A stretch of 64,000 nt of DNA from Comamonas badia DSM 17552 (lineage in GTDB: Bacteria > Pseudomonadota > Gammaproteobacteria > Burkholderiales > Burkholderiaceae_C), in NCBI RefSeq assembly GCF_000484635.1, contig NZ_AXVM01000001.1, forward strand, positions 372,001-436,000, written 5' to 3'. The translations under genes and the position numbers were made by a program. The notes under the pieces are model-generated. The model was not told the DNA's origin and did no database searches. It worked only from the letters and a program-made list of their open reading frames with translations. Every line of letters starts with the position of its first letter. Positions within the stretch are counted from its first letter, which is position 1. Positions 43,515-55,315 of the stretch are shown piece by piece.

Positions 43515-44933
43515 ATGTACGAAGCACAGAAACTGGGCATCAAGTACCTCACGGCCGCCGTCACGCTGTTCGGCGTGATGATCCTCTTCGGCCTGCTGTC
43601 CTCGCTCTACTACCTGTTTCCGGGCATGCTCTACAACGTCTTTGACTTCAGCATGTCCAAGACGCTGCACATCGACACGCTGGTGATCTGGCTGCTGATG
43701 GGTCTGATCGGTGCCATTTACTACTACCTGCCCAAGGAGCTGGAGCAGGAGGTGGTCGGCATCAAGCTGGGCAACCTGGCGTTCTGGGTCTTCTGCGTGT
43801 CGGTGGCGCTGGTGGCGCTCACCTTCCTCTTCGTGCAGTACGGCGAGGCCAACGAGTTTTCACTCTGGTTCATCAACCAGGGGCGCAAATACGTCGAAGC
43901 GCCACGCTGGGCGGCCGTGGGCATCACCGCCATCATGCTGGTGTTCTCCTACAACATCATCGCCACCTGCGTGAAGGCCAAGCACAAGATGACCGGCATC
44001 CTCTGGGTGCTGTGCCTGGATCTCGTGCCGCTGGTGGTGGTCTACCTGGACGCCTTCCCGGCCGATACCAATCTTTCACGCGACCTGTACTGGTGGTGGT
44101 GGCTGGTGCACATGTGGGTGGAGAGCACCTGGGAGGTGCTGATCGGCTGCATCATGGCCTGGGTGCTGATGGATGTAATGGGCACGTCGCGGCGCATCGT
44201 CGAGACCTGGCTGTACATCGAAGTCATGCTGGTGCTGGGCGCCGGCATCCTGGGGCTGGGCCACCACTACTTCTGGATCGGCACGCCGGAATACTGGCTC
44301 TCGATCGGTGGCTTCTTCTCGGCGCTGGAACCACTGCCGCTGCTGGGCATGGTGGTGCACGCGGTCTATGACGCGGGCATGCACCGGCTCAAGACCGGCA
44401 ACCGCCCGGCCTACTTCTGGATCACGACCGAAGCCTTTCTGAATTTCATCGGTGCCGGCGTCTGGGGCTTCATGATGACGCTGCCGCAGATCAACATGTT
44501 CTCGCACGGCACGCAGTGGACGGCGTCGCACGGCCACTTCGCGTTCTACGGCGCGTATGTCTGCGGCATCATCGCCGTGCTCTACGTCGCCAAGCAGCGG
44601 GTATCCGGCGTGCAGACCATGGGCGGCAACCGCTGGAAATGGGCCTACGGATTTCTCAATATCGGCATGCTTGGCATGGTGATGGGGCTCTTGCTCGCAG
44701 GCATGGCGCAAGCCTTCTTCGAGCGCGCGGCCGGTGGCTCCACCCTCATGGCCTACACGGTGGCGTCGGAGAACCCCTGGTTCACCAGCGGCATCTGGGC
44801 CCGCACCGGTTTCGGTTTCATGTTTGCGCTGGGTTATGTGCTCTTGATCATTGACCTGCTCAAGGCGCCGGTGCCGCAGAAGGAAAGCGCTGCACTGCCG
44901 CCCGTCGGCCACGCACAGCCGGAGCCCGCATGA
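43515..44933 (+). CDS. norB: Nitric oxide reductase cytochrome b subunit
   Basis: A 472-residue, 12-helix haem-copper-oxidase-family subunit that reduces two NO to N2O. The family pattern is clear: HIDTLVIWLLMGLIGAIYYY near the N-terminus, HMWVESTWEVLIGCIMAWVL with the glutamates near the iron site, GLGHHYFWIGTPEYW with the paired histidines, and ASHGHFAFYGAYVCG with the high-spin heme ligands. The length is almost that of Pseudomonas NorB (about 474). The stop overlaps the next start (ATGA). Confidence 0.95.
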   Translation: MYEAQKLGIKYLTAAVTLFGVMILFGLLSSLYYLFPGMLYNVFDFSMSKTLHIDTLVIWLLMGLIGAIYYYLPKELEQEVVGIKLGNLAFWVFCVSVALVALTFLFVQYGEANEFSLWFINQGRKYVEAPRWAAVGITAIMLVFSYNIIATCVKAKHKMTGILWVLCLDLVPLVVVYLDAFPADTNLSRDLYWWWWLVHMWVESTWEVLIGCIMAWVLMDVMGTSRRIVETWLYIEVMLVLGAGILGLGHHYFWIGTPEYWLSIGGFFSALEPLPLLGMVVHAVYDAGMHRLKTGNRPAYFWITTEAFLNFIGAGVWGFMMTLPQINMFSHGTQWTASHGHFAFYGAYVCGIIAVLYVAKQRVSGVQTMGGNRWKWAYGFLNIGMLGMVMGLLLAGMAQAFFERAAGGSTLMAYTVASENPWFTSGIWARTGFGFMFALGYVLLIIDLLKAPVPQKESAALPPVGHAQPEPA

Positions 44934-45229
44934 CCCCCGAAGCCCTGATCCAGACTGCGGTGATGATGGGCCTGCTGGTGCTCACCGGCGGCGCCTGGTC
45001 GCTGTTGTATTGCCTGGGCAAGACCCGCGCGCGCGCCGATTTCACGCACATGGCGCTGGGCTGCTACATCGTCGCCCTGGGCCTGGCGGTGGCGATCGGC
45101 GTCTATTCGCCACTGTCCCCGGGATGGAAGGCGCTGGTGCTGGTGAGCGCCCTTGCCTACGCCGGCATTCCGCCCATCACCCTGCGCTACCTTGAACAGA
45201 TCCACGACCACGAAGGCGAGGAGGCCTGA
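44930..45229 (+). CDS. Small membrane protein of the nor operon (unknown)
   Basis: A 99-residue protein with three predicted membrane helices (LIQTAVMMGLLVLTGGAWSL, MALGCYIVALGLAVAIGVYS, WKALVLVSALAYAGIPP). It ends with an acidic, histidine-containing tail (EQIHDHEGEEA). Its start overlaps the norB stop, so it is translated with the reductase. I do not recognise it as NorE, NorF, NorD or NorQ. It may help assemble or stabilise the reductase, or act in electron transfer; that is inference from position. Confidence 0.75.
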   Translation: MTPEALIQTAVMMGLLVLTGGAWSLLYCLGKTRARADFTHMALGCYIVALGLAVAIGVYSPLSPGWKALVLVSALAYAGIPPITLRYLEQIHDHEGEEA

Positions 45230-45231
45230 GC

Positions 45232-45573
45232 ATGTTTGCCAACCTGATCAACAGCATTGCCGGCCTCGTGCTGGTGTATTCGGTGGTGCTGCACCCCACC
45301 TGGGTGGAGCAGCGCTACTTTCCGCTGATGGGCTTTGCCGCGCTGTTCCTGGTGATGGCGGTCTGGGCACGCCGCAGCGACCCGCATCCGTGGTTCAGCT
45401 GGGTCAACATCATCATGGCGGTGGCACTGGCCATCCTGTCACTGTTCCAACTCGCCACGCTCCCCTATCTGACATTCTGGGTCGCCTTCTGGGTCGGCTG
45501 CACCGTGCCCATCATGGCGTCCTGGGCCCTGCTCTACAACCGCGACTTGCGCAAGACCGCGGCCGCCCACTGA
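45232..45573 (+). CDS. Second small membrane protein of the nor operon (unknown)
   Basis: A 113-residue protein with four predicted membrane helices (LINSIAGLVLVYSVVL, YFPLMGFAALFLVMAVWA, WVNIIMAVALAILSLFQLA, FWVAFWVGCTVPIMASWALL). No cysteine pairs or heme motifs are present. It starts 3 bases after the preceding gene, so it is clearly part of the nor operon. The family is unknown to me. Confidence 0.75.
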   Translation: MFANLINSIAGLVLVYSVVLHPTWVEQRYFPLMGFAALFLVMAVWARRSDPHPWFSWVNIIMAVALAILSLFQLATLPYLTFWVAFWVGCTVPIMASWALLYNRDLRKTAAAH

Positions 45574-45606
45574 TCCAGCGCCCCCACCGCACAACGGAGA
45601 ACTGAC

Positions 45607-45927
45607 ATGAACCAGCGCAACGTTTTCATCGGTCTGGCGGCAGCGGCGACGGCCGCCTTCGCCCTGACGGCACAAGCGGCCGACCCGGCCGCAGGCAAGG
45701 CCCAGTACGACGCCACCTGCGTGGCCTGCCACGGGCCCGGCGGCATTTCGGTCGCACCGATCTACCCCAACCTCGGCGGGCAGAAAGAGCAGTACCTGGT
45801 GGAACAGCTCAAGGCCTACCGCGACGGCACGCGGAGCAACCCCATCATGGCGCCCATGGCCAAGCCACTCACCGACACGCATATCGCCAACCTGGCCGCC
45901 TACCTGGCGGCGCCCGGCAAGCGCTGA
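45607..45927 (+). CDS. Periplasmic class I cytochrome c (c4/c553-like)
   Basis: A 106-residue protein with a signal peptide ([17 protein letters not shown]) and one heme site, CVACH, at about residues 38-42. The distal methionine is probably in [13 protein letters not shown]. The segments [22 protein letters not shown] and [10 protein letters not shown] are typical of the cytochrome c4/c553 family. Encoded last in the nor operon, it may be the soluble electron donor to NorC. An AACGGAGAAC ribosome binding site precedes the ATG. Confidence 0.88.
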   Translation: MNQRNVFIGLAAAATAAFALTAQAADPAAGKAQYDATCVACHGPGGISVAPIYPNLGGQKEQYLVEQLKAYRDGTRSNPIMAPMAKPLTDTHIANLAAYLAAPGKR

Positions 45928-45955
45928 GCGTCCAAGTCGCAACACCACCCATCGC

Positions 45956-45998
45956 AAACCGTGCCGTTCCACCAGGAATGGCACGGTTTGTGCTTTTG
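45956..45998 (+). terminator. Intrinsic-type terminator of the nor operon
   Basis: AAACCGTGCC pairs with GGCACGGTTT, and TTCC with GGAA, around a 4-base loop (45956-45989), followed by a TGCTTTTG stretch. It ends the nor operon 28 bases after the cytochrome gene. Confidence 0.7.
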
Positions 45999-46129
45999 TA
46001 TGCGCAGTGTGTCGGCGCATACCCATGCCGGCGCGATTGGGCTAAGCTGGCGTCGCAGTCAGCCGCTTGTAAGTGCAGCGGCCGACAGTCGGACGGTTTG
46101 GTTGTTTGTTTTTGACAGGAGACGAATCC

Positions 46130-48124
<1,995 letters not shown>

Positions 48125-48150
48125 GCGCGCTGTCATACTTTTCGGCCATC

Positions 48151-48190
48151 AGGCCTGCCGATTCGAGAGGGTCGGCAGGCCTTTTTTTTT
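48151..48190 (+). terminator. Rho-independent terminator of acsA
   Basis: An 11-bp stem AGGCCTGCCGA / TCGGCAGGCCT with a 10-base loop is followed immediately by eight more T residues. It begins 27 bases after the acsA stop. Confidence 0.92.
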
Positions 48191-48430
48191 CAACCTGAAA
48201 ACGGCAGTTGGATGCGCTCATCAGTGCCGTGATCGGTGTGCCAGGCAAGGCGCGAGGACGCAGCGCACTCCTGTGCGCAAGGACGAACAACGCCGCATGG
48301 CGCGCCGAGCATGGTGCTGGTGAGTGCATAGCGCTGTCACCCAACAGGTGAATCACGCCGAAGCCGATAAACTCAATGTCAACAACACCTTGTTGACACC
48401 AACAAGCGGTCAACTGCCGTTTTCAGGTTC
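48191..48430. mobile_element. 240-bp element with 20-bp terminal inverted repeats
   Basis: CAACCTGAAAACGGCAGTTG at the left end and CAACTGCCGTTTTCAGGTTC at the right are inverted copies with 19 of 20 matches. No gene lies between them. An inner perfect palindrome GTCAACAA-CACC-TTGTTGAC (48378-48397) is present near the right end. The right end stops 14 bases before the next start codon, so the element supplies or borders the promoter and ribosome binding site of the P1 peptidase gene. It looks like a miniature inverted-repeat element. Confidence 0.6.
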
Positions 48431-48444
48431 AAGGAGCACAAGGC

Positions 48445-49470
48445 ATGGATGCAGGAGCCATCACCGACGTCGCCGGCATCGAAGTCGGCCACTACACCGA
48501 AACCCGCCGCCCCACCGGCTGCAGCGTGGTCATTGCACGAGATGGCGCGGTGGCGGGCGTGGACGTGCGCGGCGCGGCACCGGGCACGCGCGAGACCGAT
48601 CTGCTCGACCCCACGCACCTGGTGCCGCACATCCACGCCATCCTGCTCGCGGGCGGCAGCGCCTGGGGGCTGGATGCCGCCAGCGGCGTGATGCGCTGGC
48701 TGGAAGAGCAAGGCATCGGCATGGATGTGGGCACCAGCCTGGTGCCGCTGGTGCCTGCCGCCGTGCTGTTCGACCTGCACGTGGGCAACGCCTCGATCCG
48801 CCCCGACGCCCCGGCGGGCTACGCCGCCTGCGCTGCCGCCTCGCGCCAGCATCCGGGCGAGGGCAACGTGGGCGCGGGCACGGGCGCCACCGTGGGCAAG
48901 CTCTTCGGCCCCGAACTGGCGATGAAAAGCGGCATCGGCACGGCTTCAGTGCGCCTGGGCGAGGTGACCGTGGGCGCCCTGGTGGCCTGCAATGCGGTGG
49001 GCGACGTGGTCGATCCCGCCAACGGCCAGACCGTGGCCGGTGCGCGCACCGCCGACGGCCGCGCGCTGCGCCACTGCACCGCCGCCCTGCTGCGCGGCGA
49101 GCCCCTGCACCCCTTGCTGGCCGGCACCCACACCACCATCGGTGTGGTGGCCACTGACGCGCCCCTGACCAAGGCCCAAGCCAAGCGCCTGGCGACCACC
49201 GCGCACGACGGCCTGGCGCGCAGCATCAACCCGGTACACACCATGATGGATGGCGACACGCTGTTTGCCCTGTCCACCGGCAAGGCCGCCCGCTCGCCCG
49301 GCATGATGGTGCTGGCCGTGATGGCCGCCGAAGCCGTTGCCCGCGCCACGCTGCGCGCCGCGCGCATGGCGCACGGCATCACGCTTGCTGGCGGGCTCTG
49401 GCTTCCATCAGCGGGAGATTTGACGCATACGGCTTTGCATTCAAGCGCAGAACAAGGCGGGAAGCCGTAG
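48445..49470 (+). CDS. P1 (S58, DmpA-type) family peptidase with element-derived C-terminus
   Basis: A 341-residue autoprocessing N-terminal-nucleophile hydrolase (DmpA/NylC family). ITDVAGIEVGHYTE starts the fold, HAILLAGGSAWGLDAASGVM follows, and HTTIGVVATDA (about residues 229-239) carries the threonine expected to become the nucleophile after self-cleavage. Such enzymes hydrolyse beta-peptides or amides. AAGGAG precedes the ATG. The last 15 or so codons (THTALHSSAEQGGKP) and the stop are provided by the 105-bp miniature element inserted at 49427, so the natural C-terminus has been replaced. Activity may well persist, since the catalytic core is complete. Confidence 0.87.
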   Translation: MDAGAITDVAGIEVGHYTETRRPTGCSVVIARDGAVAGVDVRGAAPGTRETDLLDPTHLVPHIHAILLAGGSAWGLDAASGVMRWLEEQGIGMDVGTSLVPLVPAAVLFDLHVGNASIRPDAPAGYAACAAASRQHPGEGNVGAGTGATVGKLFGPELAMKSGIGTASVRLGEVTVGALVACNAVGDVVDPANGQTVAGARTADGRALRHCTAALLRGEPLHPLLAGTHTTIGVVATDAPLTKAQAKRLATTAHDGLARSINPVHTMMDGDTLFALSTGKAARSPGMMVLAVMAAEAVARATLRAARMAHGITLAGGLWLPSAGDLTHTALHSSAEQGGKP

Positions 49471-49531
49471 ACAGTGCTGTTGCACGGCAAGGCGAACCAA
49501 CGCAGTTATGCGTTTGAAGGTGAAGTCGTAT
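49427..49531. mobile_element. 105-bp miniature inverted-repeat element, copy 2
   Basis: The ends ATACGGCTT and AAGTCGTAT are inverted repeats with one mismatch. The body matches the element at 27324-27429 in opposite orientation, including GAACAAGGCGGGAAGCCG and GGCAAGGCGAACCAACGCAG. It sits exactly between the P1 peptidase gene and the convergent pssA gene, giving a stop codon to the first and touching the stop codon of the second. Confidence 0.8.
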
Positions 49532-50364
49532 CAGTCGTGAAGCCCGCGCTCGTCGGGCTCATCCTTGGAAACGCTGATGACGCTCACCGGTTGACCCTTG
49601 GATTTGCGCCAGGCATACAGCGCATAGCCTGAGAGCCCATAGCAGGCAAAAACCATGAACAGCACACTGGGCGGATCGATGTTGATGACGGCAATGCCCA
49701 GCGCGATCAGCACCAGCACAACGAAGGGCACGCTCTGGCGCGCCTGCACGTCCTTGAAGCTATAAAACGGCACGTTGGTGACCATGGTCAGGCCCGCGTA
49801 CAGCGTGATCGCAAACGCAATCCACGAGGCCTGCGGCCAGCTCAGGTGCCCGCCGATGCCGCGCTGCACGCCGTTGTCCGTCATCAGCCAGATGAAGCCC
49901 ATCACCAGCGCCGCCGCCGCAGGCGACGGCAGGCCCTGGAAGTAGCGTTTGTCCACCACACCGGTATTGACGTTGAAGCGCGCCAGGCGCAGCGCCGCAC
50001 AGGCGCAATAAACGAAGGCCGCGATCCAGCCCCAGCGCCCCAGCCCCTTGAGCGCCCACACGTACACGATGAGCGCCGGCGCCGCACCGAACGAGACCAT
50101 GTCGGCGAGTGAATCCATCTGCTCGCCAAAGGCACTTTGCGTGTTGGTCATGCGCGCGACACGGCCATCGAGACTGTCGAAAATCATGGCCGAAAACACG
50201 CCCATGGCAGACTGGTCAAAGCGCCCGTTGATGGCCATGACGATGGCGTAAAACCCGCTGAACAGCGCCGCCAGCGTAAACAGATTGGGCAGGATGTAGA
50301 TGCCCTTGCGGCGCTTGCGCACCACGGCCTCGGCGTCCTGGCTCGACTCATCAATAGAAGGCAT
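49531..50364 (-). CDS. pssA: CDP-diacylglycerol-serine O-phosphatidyltransferase
   Basis: A 277-residue integral membrane enzyme making phosphatidylserine, the precursor of phosphatidylethanolamine. The CDP-alcohol phosphotransferase motif D-G-x2-A-R-x8-G-x3-D-x3-D is complete in DSLDGRVARMTNTQSAFGEQ followed by MDSLAD (about residues 60-85). The N-terminal KRRKGIYILPNLFTLAALFSGFYAI is also typical. The start at 50364 gives a sensible N-terminus (MPSIDESSQD); the longer frame is mosaic repeat. It follows ilvC on the same strand, the order usual in Burkholderiales, but a terminator lies between. Confidence 0.92.
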   Translation of the reverse strand: MPSIDESSQDAEAVVRKRRKGIYILPNLFTLAALFSGFYAIVMAINGRFDQSAMGVFSAMIFDSLDGRVARMTNTQSAFGEQMDSLADMVSFGAAPALIVYVWALKGLGRWGWIAAFVYCACAALRLARFNVNTGVVDKRYFQGLPSPAAAALVMGFIWLMTDNGVQRGIGGHLSWPQASWIAFAITLYAGLTMVTNVPFYSFKDVQARQSVPFVVLVLIALGIAVINIDPPSVLFMVFACYGLSGYALYAWRKSKGQPVSVISVSKDEPDERGLHD

Positions 50365-50391
50365 ATACCAACCAATCCCTTGTACATAAAG

Positions 50392-50430
50392 CGTCAAAAG
50401 CTATGTTTTTTGATAGCCAGAGCGCTGCGG
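50392..50430 (-). repeat. Comamonad mosaic repeat upstream of pssA
   Basis: GTCAAAAGCTAT and TTTTTTGATAGCCAGAGCGC are repeat cores in both orientations, placed where the pssA promoter would be expected. Confidence 0.5.
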
Positions 50431-50461
50431 CAGTCGCCACAGTTTAGCGATCGCCCGGACG

Positions 50462-50491
50462 CAAAAAGGCCACCGCGATGGTGGCCTTTGC
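50462..50491 (-). terminator. Rho-independent terminator of ilvC
   Basis: On the minus strand AAAGGCCACC-ATCGC-GGTGGCCTTT forms a 10-bp stem followed by TTG, 18 bases after the ilvC stop. The outer GC-AAA/TTT-GC pairs extend it. Confidence 0.85.
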
Positions 50492-50508
50492 GTGCCCGGG
50501 CGCCGGCT

Positions 50509-52052
<1,544 letters not shown>

Positions 52053-52130
52053 GATGGATTCCTCTTCTTGCTGCCCTCCCCTGGCGCCGGTAAGCGCCAG
52101 ACTCGGCAGGCAATAGATTCGTCAAAAATC

Positions 52131-52180
52131 GGTTGAGCGTTTGGATTTCACGCTGAACGCTCAACGCCCAACGCTCAACC
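52131..52180. repeat. Repeated AACGCTCAAC units between ilvB and ilvH
   Basis: GGTTGAGCGTT (52131-52141) and AACGCTCAACC (52170-52180) are inverted copies; a further AACGCTCAACG lies at 52156-52166. The structure begins 6 bases after the ilvB stop. It could form a hairpin in the ilv mRNA that changes ilvB to ilvHC expression. Confidence 0.6.
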
Positions 52181-52186
52181 TGTGGT

Positions 52187-53980
52187 TCAAAGGTCTTCCG
52201 AGCCCAGCAGCATCTCCGTGATGCCCTTGCCGGCCTGCACCATGGGGAAAACGTTCTCGGTCGGATCGGTGCGGATGTCGAGGAACACGGTGCGGTCCTT
52301 GAGCTTGCGCGCCTCGCGCAGGGCGCCTTCCACGTCCTGCGGGCGCTCGACCAGCAGGCCGACATGGCCATAGGCCTCCGCCAGCTTGACGAAGTTGGGC
52401 AGCGCGTCCATGTAGGTCTGGCTGTAGCGCCCGGCGTACTGGATTTCCTGCCACTGGCGCACCATGCCGAGGTAGCGGTTGTTCAGCGCCACGATCTTGA
52501 TCGGCGTGTGGTATTGCTGGCAGGTGGAGAGCTCCTGGATGTTCATCTGCACCGAGCCTTCGCCGGTGATGCAGAACACCTCGCTCTGCGGTCTGGCGAG
52601 CTTGATGCCCATGGCGTAGGGAATGCCCACGCCCATGGTGCCCAGCCCGCCGGAATTGATCCAGCGGCGCGGCTCGTCAAAGCGGTAGTACTGTGCCGCC
52701 CACATCTGGTGCTGCCCCACGTCGGAGGTGATGTAGGTGTCCGTGCCCCTGGTCATGTTCCACAGGGTGTCCACCACGAACTGCGGCTTGATGACTTCGG
52801 TGTTGCCGCGGTCATAGGCCAGGCAGTCGCGCCCACGCCATTCCTCGATCTGGCTCCACCACGCAGCCAGCGCCTTGGCATCGGGCTTGGTGGCGGCATC
52901 GCGCACCATGGAGATCAGCTCCGACAGTACCTCCTTCACGTCGCCAACGATGGGCACGTCCACGCGCACGCGCTTGGAGATGCTGGAGGGATCGATGTCG
53001 ATGTGGATGATCTTGCGCTCGCGCTGCGCAAAGTGCTTGGGATTGCCGATCACGCGGTCATCGAAGCGCGCGCCCACGGCCAGCAACACGTCGCAGTTCT
53101 GCATCGCGTTGTTGGCCTCGTACGTGCCGTGCATGCCCAGCATGCCGACGAATTTGCGGTCGCTCGCCGGGTAGGCACCCAGGCCCATCAGCGTGTGCGT
53201 GACCGGGTAGCCCAGCATGTCCACCAGCGTGCGCAGCTCCTGGCAGGCATTGCCCAGCAGCACGCCGCCGCCGGTGTAGATGTAGGGACGCTTGGCGGTC
53301 AGCAGCAGTTGCAGCGCCTTGCGGATCTGCCCCGCATGGCCCTTGCGCACCGGGTTGTACGAGCGCATTTCCACCGTCTCGGGGTAGCCGGTGAAGGTGG
53401 TCTTGTTGAATGAAACGTCCTTGGGGATATCCACCACGACCGGGCCGGGGCGGCCGGTGCGCGCGATGTGGAAGGCCTTCTTCATCGTCAGCGCCAGATC
53501 GCGCACGTCCTTGACGAGGAAGTTGTGCTTGACGATGGGGCGCGTGATGCCCACGGTATCGCACTCCTGGAAGGCATCCAGGCCGATCGCCGCCGTCGGC
53601 ACCTGGCCGGCGATGATGACCATGGGGATCGAATCCATGTAGGCGGTGGCGATGCCCGTCACCGCGTTGGTCAGGCCCGGCCCCGAAGTGACCAGCGCCA
53701 CGCCCACGTCGCCGGTGGCGCGGGCGTAGCCATCGGCCGCGTGCACCGCCGCCTGTTCGTGGCGCACCAGCACGTGCTGTATCGATTCTTCCTTGTACAG
53801 CGCGTCGTAGATGTAGAGCACCGCGCCACCGGGATAGCCCCAGATGTGCTTCACGCCTTCGGCGGTCAGCGCGCGCATGAGGATTTCGGCGCCCATCAAT
53901 TCAGCGGGCTCGGTGCCCGAATGCGCAGCGCCATCGGCGGCAGCGGCCGCTTTTGCCATTTCGGCTTTGGAGATTTCCAT
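52187..53980 (-). CDS. ilvB: Acetolactate synthase catalytic (large) subunit
   Basis: A 597-residue thiamine-diphosphate enzyme that starts branched-chain amino-acid synthesis. HIWGYPGGAVLYIYDALY (about residues 42-59) and VLVRHEQAAVHAADGYARATG with the catalytic glutamate are at the N-terminus; GARFDDRVIGNPKHFA lies in the middle domain; and ITGEGSVQMNIQELST...NNRYLGMVRQWQE (about 480-520) binds the cofactor and Mg. ATG 53980 is preceded by AAGG; the longer frame to 54073 does not look coding. About 280 bases separate it from the divergent ECF sigma gene. Confidence 0.96.
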   Translation of the reverse strand: MEISKAEMAKAAAAADGAAHSGTEPAELMGAEILMRALTAEGVKHIWGYPGGAVLYIYDALYKEESIQHVLVRHEQAAVHAADGYARATGDVGVALVTSGPGLTNAVTGIATAYMDSIPMVIIAGQVPTAAIGLDAFQECDTVGITRPIVKHNFLVKDVRDLALTMKKAFHIARTGRPGPVVVDIPKDVSFNKTTFTGYPETVEMRSYNPVRKGHAGQIRKALQLLLTAKRPYIYTGGGVLLGNACQELRTLVDMLGYPVTHTLMGLGAYPASDRKFVGMLGMHGTYEANNAMQNCDVLLAVGARFDDRVIGNPKHFAQRERKIIHIDIDPSSISKRVRVDVPIVGDVKEVLSELISMVRDAATKPDAKALAAWWSQIEEWRGRDCLAYDRGNTEVIKPQFVVDTLWNMTRGTDTYITSDVGQHQMWAAQYYRFDEPRRWINSGGLGTMGVGIPYAMGIKLARPQSEVFCITGEGSVQMNIQELSTCQQYHTPIKIVALNNRYLGMVRQWQEIQYAGRYSQTYMDALPNFVKLAEAYGHVGLLVERPQDVEGALREARKLKDRTVFLDIRTDPTENVFPMVQAGKGITEMLLGSEDL

Positions 53981-54260
53981 GATCAACCTTTGCGAATTTC
54001 TCTGACGAAAAACCTTGGGTGCCCCTCGGTCGAGCCCTTGTGGGGCCGCGTCGGGACTTGAGGTCTCGGCCATGGACGCGGGCTGTCGTGCGCCGAGCCG
54101 GGACCCGTTTGCTTCGTTAAAACCAAGGCCGCATTATTGCACTGCAGCATCTATTTGCGTGCACGCGGTTCCAAAAACGCAACACGATGGGATAATCCAG
54201 CGCGTCGCCGCACAGGGCGCGGCGGCGCATCCCGGTTCCCGACAGCGGGAATTTTCGTCT

Positions 54261-54836
54261 TTGGCCACCGAACAAGAGCTCTCCGATTTCCTCAAAAGCG
54301 TGGAAAGGCGTGCATTCAAGCGCACCGTCTACCACGTGCGCGACGAGGAAGCGGCGCTGGACATCGTGCAGGACAGCATGCTCAAGCTGTCGGTGCACTA
54401 TGGCGACAAGCCGCCGGCAGAGCTGCCCATGCTGTTTCAGCGCATCCTCTCCAATTGCACGCTGGACTGGTTCCGGCGCCAGAAGACGCGCAAGGCACTG
54501 TTCACCAACATGAGCGAATTCGAGGGTCCCGGAGACGACGGTCAGGACTTCGATCTGCTTGAAAGCCTGATCGCTCCCGGGGCATCGGATAATGAAGCCA
54601 CGCAAAGCCCGGAAAATGCCGTCAGGATGACGCAGACCGTGCAAGCGATAGAAGCCGCGATTGAACAGCTGCCGCCGCGTCAACGCGAGGCATTTTTGAT
54701 GCGTTACTGGGAAGATATGGATGTTGCGGAGACCGCCGCGGCCATGGGTTGCTCCGAAGGCAGCGTCAAGACGCATTGCTTTCGCGCTGTCCAGACCCTG
54801 AGCAAGCTGCTGCAGGCCCAAGGAATTGCACCATGA
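54261..54836 (+). CDS. ECF-type RNA polymerase sigma factor
   Basis: A 191-residue sigma-70 family factor from TTG 54261. Region 2 is SVERRAFKRTVYHVRDEEAALDIVQDSMLKLSVHYGD, with LDWFRRQKTRK closing it, and region 4 is IEQLPPRQREAFLMRYWEDMDVAETAAAMGCSEGSVKTHCFRAVQTLSKLL. It is the first gene of a cluster (sigma, DUF3619, DUF3106, RDD) that I know as conserved in Burkholderiales. The next gene overlaps its stop and encodes a membrane protein that could be its anti-sigma factor. Confidence 0.9.
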   Translation: MATEQELSDFLKSVERRAFKRTVYHVRDEEAALDIVQDSMLKLSVHYGDKPPAELPMLFQRILSNCTLDWFRRQKTRKALFTNMSEFEGPGDDGQDFDLLESLIAPGASDNEATQSPENAVRMTQTVQAIEAAIEQLPPRQREAFLMRYWEDMDVAETAAAMGCSEGSVKTHCFRAVQTLSKLLQAQGIAP

Positions 54837-55288
54837 ACGACACTGCCGTCACTCTCACTCCCCGTGCCGATGCCTTCGCGCGCCGCATTGCCGCGCGCCT
54901 CACGCAGGCGGGCGATCACCTGCACCACGACATCGCCGAGCGCCTGCGCGCCGCGCGTGTGCGGGCCGTCGCCCAGCGCAAGCGCCCGGTGGCGCAGCCA
55001 AAACTGTATTTGCATCCCGTTGCCACCGTCACGGCCCAAGGCGCCGCCGCCACGCTGAGCGCCGGGGGAGGCGATGGCGGCCACCATTGGGGCCGGGCGC
55101 TGGTCTCCGGCGCCTGGATCGCCGCATTGCTGATTGGTCTGGCCTGGGTGCACCATACGCAAGTGGAAAGCGTCGCGAGCGAAATCAGCGAGATCGACAC
55201 CGCCCTGCTGACCGATGACCTCCCACCCGCCGCCTATACCGACCCTGGGTTTGCACAATTCATCAAATCCAGCCGTACAGACCGCTGA
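54833..55288 (+). CDS. DUF3619 membrane protein, possible anti-sigma factor
   Basis: A 151-residue protein with one membrane helix (ALVSGAWIAALLIGLAWVHH, about residues 88-107). The N-terminal cytoplasmic part (DAFARRIAARLTQAGDHLHHDIAERLRAARVRAV) is the DUF3619 signature. The short periplasmic end contains DTALLTDDLPPAAYTDPGFAQF. The start overlaps the sigma gene stop (ATGA). A single-span protein coupled to an ECF sigma gene is often an anti-sigma factor, but this role is inferred. Confidence 0.85.
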   Translation: MNDTAVTLTPRADAFARRIAARLTQAGDHLHHDIAERLRAARVRAVAQRKRPVAQPKLYLHPVATVTAQGAAATLSAGGGDGGHHWGRALVSGAWIAALLIGLAWVHHTQVESVASEISEIDTALLTDDLPPAAYTDPGFAQFIKSSRTDR

Positions 55289-55315
55289 ATTTCCGCCCCG
55301 CCGCACGCCGACTGC

